Of a stretch of 44,613 nucleotides of DNA, positions 8,802 through 17,574 are shown in pieces. This DNA comes from Verrucomicrobiaceae bacterium. Its GTDB lineage: Bacteria > Verrucomicrobiota > Verrucomicrobiia > Chthoniobacterales > Chthoniobacteraceae. Where the stretch lies: contig SXWH01000071.1 in the NCBI GenBank assembly GCA_005791535.1, forward strand, positions 1-44,613, in the 5' to 3' direction. A program made the position numbers and the translations under genes. A model generated the notes under the pieces. That model made no database searches. It was not told where the DNA came from and saw only the letters and a program-made list of their open reading frames with translations. The first letter of the stretch is position 1; every line of letters begins with the position of its first letter.

Positions 8802-8819
8802 TTGTGAAATATTTCACAA
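8802..8819. promoter_or_regulatory. Rex-type operator palindrome upstream of mqnE
   Basis: TTGTGAAAT/ATTTCACAA is an 18-bp perfect palindrome between the divergent mqnE and nucleoside-transporter genes, ending 10 bp from the mqnE start and 146 bp from the transporter start. It matches the Rex consensus (TTGTGAA-N4-TTCACAA) at every fixed position. Rex senses the NADH/NAD+ ratio and represses respiratory and fermentative genes when NAD+ is high. The core TGTGA-N6-TCACA also fits CRP/FNR-family sites, so the regulator is not certain. The position so close to the start fits repression of mqnE. Confidence 0.7.
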
Positions 8820-8964
8820 ACTTTACGTGCCGTCCACGGCATTCGGCTGCGGGCAAATTCCCGCGCAGATTTCTTCCATGATATTGGAACGCGCTCTTGC
8901 CACACAGCGGCGCAGTCGCCTACATCCCCGCGTCACTTCGACTCCGATCAACAACACCTGCCTT

Positions 8965-10362
8965 ATGAACTCTGGAATCCGCCGCAAACTTTTCATCATG
9001 ATGGTCCTTGAAATCGCCATTTGGGGTGCCTGGCTACCATTGATTTTCGGGTATCTGCCCAGTCTCGGGTTTTCGCCGAGCGCGCCGCCAGCGGCATTGA
9101 AAGGGATCGTCGAATCGCTGCCGAAATTCATGCATGTGCTCTTTTCGGAACAGGGATTGATTTTGAACGCGTTCCCCGTAGCGGCAATTGTCGGCATGTT
9201 CTTCAGCAACCAGTTTGCCGATCGGAACTTCGCAGCAGAGAAGTTTCTCGCATTCAGCCATCTCATCGGAGGCGCGGCGATTCTAGGTTGCGGCTTCACA
9301 AAGGATTTCTGGCCCTTCTTCCTGCTGATGCTCGTTCACTGCCTCCTTTACGTGCCTACGCTTTCCATCACGAACTCAATCGCCTTTGCGAATATGAAGG
9401 ACGCCCAAAAAGAGTTCGGCGTCATCCGCATGGGCGGCACGTTTGGGTGGATTCTTGTCGCGTGGCCGTTCACTTTCATCCTCGTCGATTGGGCCAAAGT
9501 GAGCGCGCTCAATCCGCAGGGAATCGTCAAGTGGTTCGACGCGGTATTCGCCTCGGGACTGACGGGCGACGCGCTTAAATCAGCGACGAAATGGACTTTC
9601 GTCGTATCTGGAATCATCTCACTCACACTTGCGGCGTTCAGCCTTACCCTGCCCCACACACCACCGAAGAAAAAAGAGGAAGGTGCCGCGGAGAAGCTTG
9701 CATGGCTGGAAGCGTTGAAGCTGCTGAAGCACCCGTTCGTCCTAGTTTTGTTTCTCGTCACGTTCGTGGATTCTTTCGTCCACAACTGCTACTTCAACTG
9801 GACGGGCGGCTTCCTCGGTGCCTCGCGCGAAGCAGGCGGAGTGGGCATCGCAGGCAACTGGATCATGCCCGTAATGACGATCGGCCAGGTCGCGGAACTC
9901 GGCACGATGCTGGTGCTCGGCGCGACCCTGAAGCGCTTCGGATGGAAAATGACGATGATCGTGGGCGTGCTCGGTCATGCAGTCCGATTCGCGGTTTACG
10001 CGTTCTTCCCGGAATCGCAGACCATCATCATTGTAGTGCAGATTCTCCACGGCATCTGCTATGCGTTCTTCTTCGCAACGGTGTATATTTTCGTCGATGA
10101 ATTCTTCCCGAAAGACGTGCGTGCCAGCGCACAGGGATTGTTTAACGTGATGATCCTCGGCGTCGGCGCGCTTGTGGCAAATTCGATTTGTCCGATGCTC
10201 ATGCAGGAGGTGTTCACAAAAGACGGCATCACGGATTTCAAGGGCCTTTTCCTCGTGCCGTGCTACGCCGCACTCGCAGGCGCTGCCGCACTCCTCCTAT
10301 TTTTCAACCCGCCAAAATCCGCAACCCCGTCCGGCGGCGGGACAGGCTCTGCGCCGCATTAG
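8965..10362 (+). CDS. NupG-like nucleoside:H+ symporter (MFS)
   Basis: A 465-residue membrane protein with about twelve hydrophobic helices. The first helix is preceded by MNSGIRRKLFIMMVLEIAIWGAW, and the loop GVIRMGGTFGWILVAW resembles the conserved R-x-x-G-T-x-G-W segment of the nucleoside:proton symporter family related to E. coli NupG. A soluble loop with PPKKKEEGAAEKLAWLEALK (about residues 230-250) separates the two six-helix halves. Import of nucleosides is the family role; specificity cannot be told. The start at 8965 places the first helix near the N-terminus; upstream in-frame codons would add an unrelated 87-residue extension that crosses the mqnE start region. The gene ends at a hairpin with a T run. 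Confidence 0.85.
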   Translation: MNSGIRRKLFIMMVLEIAIWGAWLPLIFGYLPSLGFSPSAPPAALKGIVESLPKFMHVLFSEQGLILNAFPVAAIVGMFFSNQFADRNFAAEKFLAFSHLIGGAAILGCGFTKDFWPFFLLMLVHCLLYVPTLSITNSIAFANMKDAQKEFGVIRMGGTFGWILVAWPFTFILVDWAKVSALNPQGIVKWFDAVFASGLTGDALKSATKWTFVVSGIISLTLAAFSLTLPHTPPKKKEEGAAEKLAWLEALKLLKHPFVLVLFLVTFVDSFVHNCYFNWTGGFLGASREAGGVGIAGNWIMPVMTIGQVAELGTMLVLGATLKRFGWKMTMIVGVLGHAVRFAVYAFFPESQTIIIVVQILHGICYAFFFATVYIFVDEFFPKDVRASAQGLFNVMILGVGALVANSICPMLMQEVFTKDGITDFKGLFLVPCYAALAGAAALLLFFNPPKSATPSGGGTGSAPH

Positions 10363-10370
10363 CGGGACGT

Positions 10371-10404
10371 TCCCGCCAGAGACGGGATGAGCGGGCGGGA
10401 TTTT
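10371..10404 (+). terminator. Intrinsic terminator after the nucleoside transporter gene
   Basis: TCCCGCC (10371-10377) pairs with GGCGGGA (10394-10400), and four T follow directly (10401-10404). It lies 9 bp after the transporter stop and 14 bp before the DUF1016 start. An alternative short hairpin, GCGGGA-CGT-TCCCGC (10362-10376), begins at the stop codon and would compete with it. The stem is only 7 bp with a 16-nt loop, so strength is uncertain. Confidence 0.5.
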
Positions 10405-10417
10405 CAACTGCGCAACC

Positions 10418-11671
10418 ATGCCGCGAAAACCTGCAAAACGATCGCCTCAAACACGCGTCGCGGCGAAGTCCGTAAAGCCGACTTTTGCCGTCCTCGTTGA
10501 ATCGATTCAGCGGGTTCACGACCACTGCTCTGCGGACGTAAACCGCGTCGTCAACGTAAGCCTCACGCTGCGAAACTGGGTAATCGGAGCCTACATCGCG
10601 GAATACGAAATCAACGGAGCAGACCGCGCCAAATACGGCGAAGGCTTGCTCGACGCACTCGCTGCGAAGCTTGTGCGCAAAGGCGTAACGACGACCGGGC
10701 GCAGACAATTGTATCAATACCTGACATTTTACCGGACGTATCCGCAAATTGTGCGGACAGTGTCCGCACAATCTTCGGAGACGCTCCCGAAGGCACTTCG
10801 CGACCGTCCGGAAAACATTGTGCGGACAGTGTCCGCACAATTCGCCATCGCCTCGGAAGGCAAGGTTTCAAGCGCTTCCCCGACCAGTGCAAAAAGTTTG
10901 CAGAAGCATTCCAAATACGAAGATGAAAAGCCCCTCGGTGTTCCCGTGGACAGGCTGATCCAGGGGCTTTCCTACAGTCATATCGAACTCCTCATCGCCA
11001 TCGATGCTCCGCTCAAACGTGCATTTTACGAGATTGAGTGCCTTCGCGGAAACTGGTCGGTCCGCGCGCTCAAACGGCAGATCGCCACGCTCTACTTCGA
11101 ACGCTCCGGCCTCTCCAAAAACAAAGAGAAGCTCGCATCCATGGTGAAATCCGGCGTGGAAGTCGCGGAACCGAAACTGACGATTCGCGATCCGTATATA
11201 TTTGAGTTTCTCGGCTTGCGGGCGGGAGACGCAATGGATGAATCTGAGTTGGAGTCCGCGCTCCTCGACCACTTGCAAAGTTTCCTTTTGGAGCTCGGTC
11301 ACGGGTTCTGTCTCGAAGCCCGGCAGAAGAGTATTCTGATTGGTCGGACGCGGGGGTTTGTGGATCTCGTTTTTTATCATCGACTGCTGAAATGCCACGT
11401 TCTCGTGGAACTCAAAGTCGATGAATTCAGCCACGAGCATCTCGGGCAATTGAACACCTACGTAACGTGGTATCGGAAGCATATGATGGCGAAAGGCGAC
11501 AACCCGCCAGTCGGGCTGTTACTTTGCACCGACAAGGACCATGCACTGGTGGAATACGCGATGGCAGGAATGGACAGTGCGCTGTTTGTTTCCAAATACG
11601 AACTTGGCCTTCCGAAACGCGATGCGCTGCGCCGCTTTCTGGAGGCAAAACTACAGGAACTCGGAGAATGA
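10418..11671 (+). CDS. DUF1016 (YhcG-type) PDDEXK nuclease
   Basis: A 417-residue member of the DUF1016/YhcG family of predicted PD-(D/E)XK nucleases. The N-terminal domain contains LRNWVIGAYIAEYEINGADRA and GRRQLYQYLTFYRTYP. The C-terminal nuclease domain has LLELGHGFCLEARQKSILIG, then VDLVFYHR and HVLVELKVDEFSHEHLGQL, giving the D...ELK catalytic pattern. Between the domains, residues about 110-170 are low-complexity and carry IVRTVSAQ twice, 23 residues apart. Each copy is encoded by the same 25-bp DNA palindrome. DUF1016 proteins often accompany mobile or defence loci, but no restriction or transposase gene is adjacent here. The stop overlaps the next gene by ATGA. No Shine-Dalgarno precedes the ATG. 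The biological substrate is unknown. Confidence 0.88.
   Translation: MPRKPAKRSPQTRVAAKSVKPTFAVLVESIQRVHDHCSADVNRVVNVSLTLRNWVIGAYIAEYEINGADRAKYGEGLLDALAAKLVRKGVTTTGRRQLYQYLTFYRTYPQIVRTVSAQSSETLPKALRDRPENIVRTVSAQFAIASEGKVSSASPTSAKSLQKHSKYEDEKPLGVPVDRLIQGLSYSHIELLIAIDAPLKRAFYEIECLRGNWSVRALKRQIATLYFERSGLSKNKEKLASMVKSGVEVAEPKLTIRDPYIFEFLGLRAGDAMDESELESALLDHLQSFLLELGHGFCLEARQKSILIGRTRGFVDLVFYHRLLKCHVLVELKVDEFSHEHLGQLNTYVTWYRKHMMAKGDNPPVGLLLCTDKDHALVEYAMAGMDSALFVSKYELGLPKRDALRRFLEAKLQELGE
10748..10772. repeat. Intragenic 25-bp palindrome, copy 1
   Basis: ATTGTGCGGACA and TGTCCGCACAAT flank a single G, so the 25 bp are a perfect odd palindrome inside the DUF1016 gene. It encodes most of IVRTVSAQ. 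An identical copy begins 69 bp downstream (23 codons), in the same frame. In mRNA each copy could fold into a strong hairpin, and the two copies could also pair with each other. Confidence 0.9.
10817..10841. repeat. Intragenic 25-bp palindrome, copy 2
   Basis: This is base-for-base the same palindrome as at 10748-10772 (12-bp arms, central G). It again encodes IVRTVSAQ in the linker of the DUF1016 protein. The flanking sequences of the two copies differ, so only the palindrome itself, not a longer unit, is conserved. Confidence 0.9.
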
Positions 11672-14600
11672 TCATGCACCACGCTCGCATCCCCTTTGTC
11701 GTCCTCACGATCTCCTCCACAGCGCTTGCGGCGACGCATCAGGAATTGATCACCGCGGACAAGCCGGTCGCATACTGGCGGTTCGATGATGCGCTGGATT
11801 GCTGCGCTCAGGAGGCTGCATTCCGGCAGGAACTGAAGGCGGAGAAGACGGATGTTGTGTCGTTCGTCGAGCCCGGGCCGCGGTCGCCAAAGTTTCCGGG
11901 ATTCGATGCGTACAATCTGGCGGCGGATTTCACCGGCGCCGGTGGGCCTGCGTTTCTGAGAGTCAAGGATTCGGGTGCGGGCAGCATTTTTGACTTCGCA
12001 AAGGGCGATACCTTTTTCGCCGAGGCGTGGGTGCAATGCGACGGACTCGGCGACGGGCAGAATGTGTACATCGCCGGGAAAGGGCGCACGGCAAACGGTT
12101 CGGCGACGAATCAAAACTGGGCTTTCCGCCTCACTGGAGCGCGCAGCGGCGGGAAACCGGTTGCGTGCGTTTCATTCCTGTTTCGGGATGAGAAAAACGC
12201 CGGTGAAGCGTCATGGCATCGATGGATTTCGGCCAAAGGTTTCGCGCCGGGACCCGGTTGGTACCATGTCGCGGTAGCCTACAAATTTGGTGAGCCTGAC
12301 AGCGCAAAAGCATGGATCAACGGTGCCGAAATTTCCGGAAAATGGGACATGGGCGGCCCGACCGAACTCGGCCCGATTCAGGATGATGACGACGTTTGGA
12401 TTGGCGGCAGCATGGGCGGCGCGTCGGGGGTGCAGTTTCCCGGCCGAATCGACGAACTCGCGATTTACCGGACGGCTCTGACGGCGCAGCAAATCAAAGC
12501 CCGCGCCGCACGCACCGACGCAGCACCCGAGTTGCTCACGACCGGCACCGCAGCCTCGAAGAAAGCCGACATGCCGGTCATTGTGGCAGACTCCGGGACG
12601 CTGCCCTCAAAAGCGGTGCGGGTGGAAATCATGGAATTTCCCACGAAGCCCGGAGCGGATTCGGCGGAGATTTTCGGCGACGACAAAAAGAAGGCCGACG
12701 ACGGCGCGCGCGATCCTTCCTGGAGTGAGTTCCCGCCGCTGAAGACTACGGAGTTCACCGAGCAAGCCTTTGCGCTTGCTTCACTGCCGGCAAAATATTC
12801 CGCAACCGGCGTGAAGACGGATCGTTCGCGTCCGTTCCTCGTGCGGGCGGCCGGTGTCATCGACCTTCCGGCGGGCGAGAAAAAGTTTCTGCTTCGCGCA
12901 AACGCCGGCGCACGCCTCGCGCTTGGACGAGATGTCATCGCACAGACGTCCGTGGCGAAACGAAAAGGCGGCGACCTTGATCCCGTTCCGGACCTCGCAG
13001 CGCTCCAGCGCGTAAAGGAGCTTCCGCTGCTCCCGCCCGGGCACAGCGAGGCTCTGGAAACCGTGAACACCCCGGGCGGACCGACGGTGATCACCGTCGA
13101 AGCGTGGTTCGGCGGAAAGGGCATCCGCCCCGAGACCGGACAGCTCGCGGTATGGATGAAAAGCGCGGATGGCTGGAAATTGCTGGCTCCGGAACCGGCG
13201 GGCGATTTCCCCCAATACGTCGCGGCACAGCGTGGACGCATAGCCGCGATCGACCGCGCAAGCCGGCGCGTGCCTGCGGAAGATGCGTATTGGAAATTGC
13301 GGCACGACCTTGCACGCGAGCACGCCAAGCCGGCGCAGGGCGAATCCGTGGACGCTTTCATCGCCGCAAAACTCGGCGACGCGAAGCCGGCACCGATTGT
13401 GAGCGATGCGGCCTTTCTGCGGCGCGTGACACTCGACACCATCGGGCGCATCCCGACTTCCGAGGAAGCGTCTGCATTTCTCGCAGATAAATCGGCGGAC
13501 AAGCGGGCGAAGGCGATCGACCGCCTGCTCGCGGACCCGCGATGGGCGGATCATTGGACGGCCTACTGGCAGGATGTGCTCGCGGAAAATCCAAACATGC
13601 TCAAAGGCACGCTGAACAACACCGGCCCGTTCCGGTGGTGGATTCATGAGTCGTTGCTGGACAACAAACCGATGGACCGATTCGTCACCGAACTCATCAT
13701 GATGGAAGGCAGCGCGAACTATGGGGGACCCGCAGGATTCGGCATCGCCACGCAAAATGATCTACCGACCGCGGCCAAGGCGCAGGTGCTCGCCGGCGCG
13801 TTCCTTGCGAGCGAAATGAAATGTGCGCGCTGCCACGACGCAGTGCATCATTCGTTCGAGCAGAGGGAACTTTTTCAAATCGCCGCGATGCTCGGCAGGG
13901 CGCCGATGAAGGTTCCCGAGACTTCGCTGACGAAAGGTCTGTCGAAAAACAGTCATGTCACCGTGACACTGAAAGCCGGTGAAATCATCGAGCCGCACTT
14001 CCCGTTCTCCGGCGGAAAGGAACCGCTGCCCGGCGTGTTGCGGCGCAGCGGAGATTCGCGCGAACTGCTCGCAGCGATTATCACCGACCCGCGCAACGAT
14101 CGCTTTGCCCAAGTCGTGGCAAACCGCATGTGGCGGCAGTTCATGGGCGTGGGAATTATCGATCCGGTCGATGACTGGGAAACGGCACAGCCTTCGCACA
14201 AGGAGCTTCTCCAGTGGCTCGCGCGGGAACTGGCCACGCACAACTTCGACGCGAAACACATCGCCCGCCTCATTTTAAACAGCGCCGCTTACCAGCGAGA
14301 ACTTATCGAGAGCGCCGCACGGACTGGCGACGAGCGGACGTTTGCCGGTCAAACCCGCCGAAGGCTCACCGCAGAACAATTGCTCGATTCACTGCTTCTC
14401 GCGGCAGGGCTGGATTACGACAGCGAGCCGCTTACTTTCGACCCCGAGGGCAGGCAGGACGCCTCCGCGCACAACAACCTCGGGACGCCCCGCAGCGCGT
14501 GGGAATTTGCAAGCCTCTCCAATGAGCGCGACCGCCCTGCGCTCGCGAAACCGCGCGCGCAGATTTATGCGGATGTGCTCACCGCATTCGGCTGGCGTGA

Positions 14601-15075
14601 AAGCCGACCCGACCCGCGCAGCACTCGCGATCACGATGCGAACGTGGCGCAGCCCGCGCTTCTCGCAAACGGAACGCTCGCCAAGTATCTCACCACGGCC
14701 CACGACAGCAGCGCGTTCACGGCGCTCGCACTCAAGCAGCAGCCCGTGGAAGAGCTCGTTCGTTCGCTGTTTATGCGCATCGCCGGACGCCTGCCGTCAG
14801 CCGCCGAGCTGCAAACCACGTCGGAAGCGCTCAACCCGGGATACGACTCCCGCCTCACCGGCGCGGAGCCGGCACCGCCGCGCCCGCGCTCGACGAAATC
14901 CGTTTCATGGGCGAGCCACCTGAATCCCGAAGCAACGAATGTCGTGCTGGAAATCGAGCGGGATGTGAAAGCCGGACCAACGCCCTCGCCAAGGCTGACC
15001 AGCGACTGGCGCGACCGATTCGAGGACACGCTGTGGGCATTGCTCGTGCAGCCCGAGTTCGCGTTCGTGCCTTAA
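11668..15075 (+). CDS. Secreted LamG-DUF1549-DUF1553 protein
   Basis: A 1135-residue exported protein. It starts with a signal peptide (about 1-22, ending TALAA), then a LamG/concanavalin-like domain (about 25-230; VAYWRFDDA, FFAEAWVQCDG, WYHVAVAYKFG, RIDELAIYRTAL). A linker follows, then DUF1549 from about 556 (VDAFIAAKLGD; FLRRVTLDTIGRIPTSEE; heme-like CARCH near 718) and DUF1553 from about 810 (VVANRMWRQFMGVGIIDPVDDW; LILNSAAYQRE). Such proteins are abundant in Planctomycetes and Verrucomicrobia; their biochemical role is not known. Here LamG replaces the usual N-terminal cytochrome-like domain, and no DUF1501 partner follows. The start ATG overlaps the DUF1016 stop (ATGA); a second ATG two codons on (11674) is an alternative with GGAG at suitable distance. 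Confidence 0.88.
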   Translation: MIMHHARIPFVVLTISSTALAATHQELITADKPVAYWRFDDALDCCAQEAAFRQELKAEKTDVVSFVEPGPRSPKFPGFDAYNLAADFTGAGGPAFLRVKDSGAGSIFDFAKGDTFFAEAWVQCDGLGDGQNVYIAGKGRTANGSATNQNWAFRLTGARSGGKPVACVSFLFRDEKNAGEASWHRWISAKGFAPGPGWYHVAVAYKFGEPDSAKAWINGAEISGKWDMGGPTELGPIQDDDDVWIGGSMGGASGVQFPGRIDELAIYRTALTAQQIKARAARTDAAPELLTTGTAASKKADMPVIVADSGTLPSKAVRVEIMEFPTKPGADSAEIFGDDKKKADDGARDPSWSEFPPLKTTEFTEQAFALASLPAKYSATGVKTDRSRPFLVRAAGVIDLPAGEKKFLLRANAGARLALGRDVIAQTSVAKRKGGDLDPVPDLAALQRVKELPLLPPGHSEALETVNTPGGPTVITVEAWFGGKGIRPETGQLAVWMKSADGWKLLAPEPAGDFPQYVAAQRGRIAAIDRASRRVPAEDAYWKLRHDLAREHAKPAQGESVDAFIAAKLGDAKPAPIVSDAAFLRRVTLDTIGRIPTSEEASAFLADKSADKRAKAIDRLLADPRWADHWTAYWQDVLAENPNMLKGTLNNTGPFRWWIHESLLDNKPMDRFVTELIMMEGSANYGGPAGFGIATQNDLPTAAKAQVLAGAFLASEMKCARCHDAVHHSFEQRELFQIAAMLGRAPMKVPETSLTKGLSKNSHVTVTLKAGEIIEPHFPFSGGKEPLPGVLRRSGDSRELLAAIITDPRNDRFAQVVANRMWRQFMGVGIIDPVDDWETAQPSHKELLQWLARELATHNFDAKHIARLILNSAAYQRELIESAARTGDERTFAGQTRRRLTAEQLLDSLLLAAGLDYDSEPLTFDPEGRQDASAHNNLGTPRSAWEFASLSNERDRPALAKPRAQIYADVLTAFGWRESRPDPRSTRDHDANVAQPALLANGTLAKYLTTAHDSSAFTALALKQQPVEELVRSLFMRIAGRLPSAAELQTTSEALNPGYDSRLTGAEPAPPRPRSTKSVSWASHLNPEATNVVLEIERDVKAGPTPSPRLTSDWRDRFEDTLWALLVQPEFAFVP

Positions 15076-15103
15076 AAAAGAGCGTCCCTTTCAAAAGGGC
15101 AGC

Positions 15104-15132
15104 TTGACGGAGGACAGTCAAATCAGGCTAAT
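15104..15132 (+). promoter_or_regulatory. Candidate sigma70 promoter of bamA-skp-lpxD
   Basis: TTGACG (15104-15109) and GCTAAT (15127-15132) with a 17-bp spacer resemble a sigma70 promoter (five and four of six consensus bases). TAATAC at 15129 is an alternative -10 with a 19-bp spacer. It sits about 50 bp before the bamA start in the gap after the LamG-DUF1549 gene. Confidence 0.5.
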
Positions 15133-15184
15133 ACGGCGCTTTCGGCACCAACCTCGCGTTTTCACCGGAAAGCCAACCCAACCA

Positions 15185-17530
15185 ATGAAGCTCCGTATCT
15201 TCGTAATGGCCCTTTGGGGCCTCACCACTCTCGTCGCAACCGCGCCCAGCGCACAGGCCCAATCGGCGATGCCGGTGGTCAAGTCGATCGACATTCAGTT
15301 TGTCGGCCCGTCGACCGTCTCCCGCGACAAAATCCTCGCCAACATGCGGACCCGCGTGGGCAAATCCTATTCGCCAGCGACGACCGAGGAGGATATTCGG
15401 AATCTCTATTCGACAGGCAACGTCTCGAACGTGCGCATCTTCGGCGAACCTTCCGAGGATGGAGTGAAGGTCATCGTCGTCGTAGCAACCAAGAGTACGG
15501 TTTCCGAAGTAGGCATCCGCGGGAATCTCAAATTCGGAGAATCGAAACTGCGCGACCAGATTTCCACAAAACCCGGCGACGCGCTCAGCGAGGCCGCGCT
15601 CGAAGCCGACCGCCAGAAGATTCTCGAATACTACCGCGGCAAAGGATTCGGCGACGTCGATGTCCGTTATCGCACCGAAGGAAATGAGCGCCAGGGTACA
15701 ACGCGCGTGTTTTTCGACGTGCAGGAAGGCGCCAAAACGAAGATCGACCGCGTTCTCTTTGAAGGAAACACCAATATCTCCAAACGCGAACTCGCGAAGG
15801 TGGTGAAGTCGAAACCGAAGGGCTTCCTGAATCTTCTTTCCTCGACCGCCGGCAAACTGAACGAAGACCAACTCGAGGACGACGCGCGTGCGATTCGCGA
15901 GCTCTACCAATCCAAAGGCTACGCTGATGTTGATGTTCGCCGCCCCAGCATCTCGCGGCGCGGTGAGAAGGTGGATATCACCTTCCAGATCGTCGAGGGT
16001 CGCCAATACAAAGTAGGCAAGGTCACCTACTCCGGCGCAAATGCAATTCCGCTCTCGGACATCGTGAAAAGCCTCAAGGTTAAGACCGACTCCGTGTATT
16101 CACCACAGGCCATCCGCGGCGACATTAAGGCAATTCAAGACCTCTACGGCTCGAAGGGCTATGTTGACCTTCAGATCGCGGCCAGTCCGGCACCGGCTGG
16201 CGCGGGCGTAGTGGATCTCAATTTCCGCTTTGACGAAGGCCTTCAAAGCACCGTCAACCGCGTGAATATTTCGGGCAACGACAAGACGCGCCCAAACGTG
16301 GTTCGTCGCGAACTGGCCGTCGTTCCCGGCGATATCTTCGATACCGTCCGCGTAGACCGTAGCCGGCAGCGTCTGATGAACACCCAGTTCTTCTCGAAGG
16401 TCGACATGTATCCGACTGATACCGTCGTTCCCGGCCAGAAGGACCTGAACGTTATCGTCGAAGAAAAGCGCACCGGCAATTTCAGCTTCGGCGCAGGCTT
16501 CAGCTCGATCGACAACCTGCTCGGCTACGTCGAAATGACACAGGGCAATTTCGACCTCTTCAGCTGGCGCAAAGGCTACGGCCCGTCTGGCGGCGGTCAG
16601 AAATTCCGCGTCCGCGCCCAGTACGGAACGCGCCGTAAAGACTTCGTGCTCGCGCTCACCGAGCCGTATTTCATGGATAAGCGGCTCTCTGTAGGCGGCG
16701 AATTGTTCTATCGTGATGCGAGCTTCACCAGCAGCGTTTACGATGAGCAGCGGATGGGCTTCGCGCTGAATGTCCGCAAGCCAATCAACGATTTCACCTC
16801 GATGCGATTCGAATACCGTATCGAAGATACCAAGCTCGATGTAAGCGAGGACGAGGACGACATTTCGACCGAACTCCGCGACCTGATCGGGAAGGCCGAC
16901 GGCCTTAAGAGCCAGCTTTCGTTGGGAATCACGCACGACACCCGCGACCGCGTCTATCTTCCGACAAAAGGCCACAAGATTGACGCTCAGGCATTCATCG
17001 CAGGCGGCTTCCTCGGCGGCGACGTGAACACTTACGGAATCACGCTCGAAGCATCGCAATATTTCCACCTGCCGTGGGATATGATTCTCAGCTTCGAAGG
17101 CGAAATCGGAAGCGTGACTGAATGGAGCGGTTCGGACGACGTTCCGATTTACGACCGCCTCTACCTCGGCGGACCCAACAGTCTGCGCGGTTTCCGCTTC
17201 CGCGACGTCGGACCGAAGGACATCGAAGGTGAGCCAATCGGCGGTAAGACGCTGGTCCGCTTTACCACCGAACTCACATTCCCAATCGTGGAAAGCGTGC
17301 GTGGCGCAGTGTTTTACGACATGGGTTACGTAAACGAGGACTCCTGGCAATTCGGCCCGAAGGATGCCCGTTTCGGCTCGGGCGGTATGAACTCAAACGT
17401 CGGTATCGGTCTGCTTGTCGAGCTCCCGGCCATCGGCCCGGTCCGTATCGACTACGGCATTCCGATTCAAGCCGACGAAGACAACGATTCGAGCGGCAAA
17501 GTGCAGTTCAACGTCGGCTACAAATTTTGA
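15185..17530 (+). CDS. bamA: Outer membrane protein assembly factor BamA
   Basis: BamA is the Omp85-family core of the machine that folds beta-barrel proteins into the outer membrane. The 781-residue product has a signal peptide (about 1-25, ending AQAQS). Five POTRA domains follow (about 30-105, 106-185, 186-275, 276-350, 351-430; each ends in a strand pair and has a YxxKGY/F-type helix such as YYRGKGFGDVDV), then a 16-strand barrel. The conserved loop-6 motif appears as LGGPNSLRGFRFRDVGP, and the protein ends in aromatic FNVGYKF, the barrel-assembly signal. ATG at 15185 is preferred because it places the signal peptide at the terminus; no Shine-Dalgarno precedes it. It is followed by skp and lpxD, the same order as in proteobacteria. 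Confidence 0.96.
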   Translation: MKLRIFVMALWGLTTLVATAPSAQAQSAMPVVKSIDIQFVGPSTVSRDKILANMRTRVGKSYSPATTEEDIRNLYSTGNVSNVRIFGEPSEDGVKVIVVVATKSTVSEVGIRGNLKFGESKLRDQISTKPGDALSEAALEADRQKILEYYRGKGFGDVDVRYRTEGNERQGTTRVFFDVQEGAKTKIDRVLFEGNTNISKRELAKVVKSKPKGFLNLLSSTAGKLNEDQLEDDARAIRELYQSKGYADVDVRRPSISRRGEKVDITFQIVEGRQYKVGKVTYSGANAIPLSDIVKSLKVKTDSVYSPQAIRGDIKAIQDLYGSKGYVDLQIAASPAPAGAGVVDLNFRFDEGLQSTVNRVNISGNDKTRPNVVRRELAVVPGDIFDTVRVDRSRQRLMNTQFFSKVDMYPTDTVVPGQKDLNVIVEEKRTGNFSFGAGFSSIDNLLGYVEMTQGNFDLFSWRKGYGPSGGGQKFRVRAQYGTRRKDFVLALTEPYFMDKRLSVGGELFYRDASFTSSVYDEQRMGFALNVRKPINDFTSMRFEYRIEDTKLDVSEDEDDISTELRDLIGKADGLKSQLSLGITHDTRDRVYLPTKGHKIDAQAFIAGGFLGGDVNTYGITLEASQYFHLPWDMILSFEGEIGSVTEWSGSDDVPIYDRLYLGGPNSLRGFRFRDVGPKDIEGEPIGGKTLVRFTTELTFPIVESVRGAVFYDMGYVNEDSWQFGPKDARFGSGGMNSNVGIGLLVELPAIGPVRIDYGIPIQADEDNDSSGKVQFNVGYKF

Positions 17531-17574
17531 ACCGGCTATTTGCCCAACGGTCTAAACCCAATTTTATCACTCAC

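Noticed and set aside
15091-15104. Small inverted repeat CCCTTT/AAAGGG before bamA as a terminator
   Set aside because: The stem is at most six pairs with a tiny loop and no following T run; it directly abuts the candidate bamA promoter.
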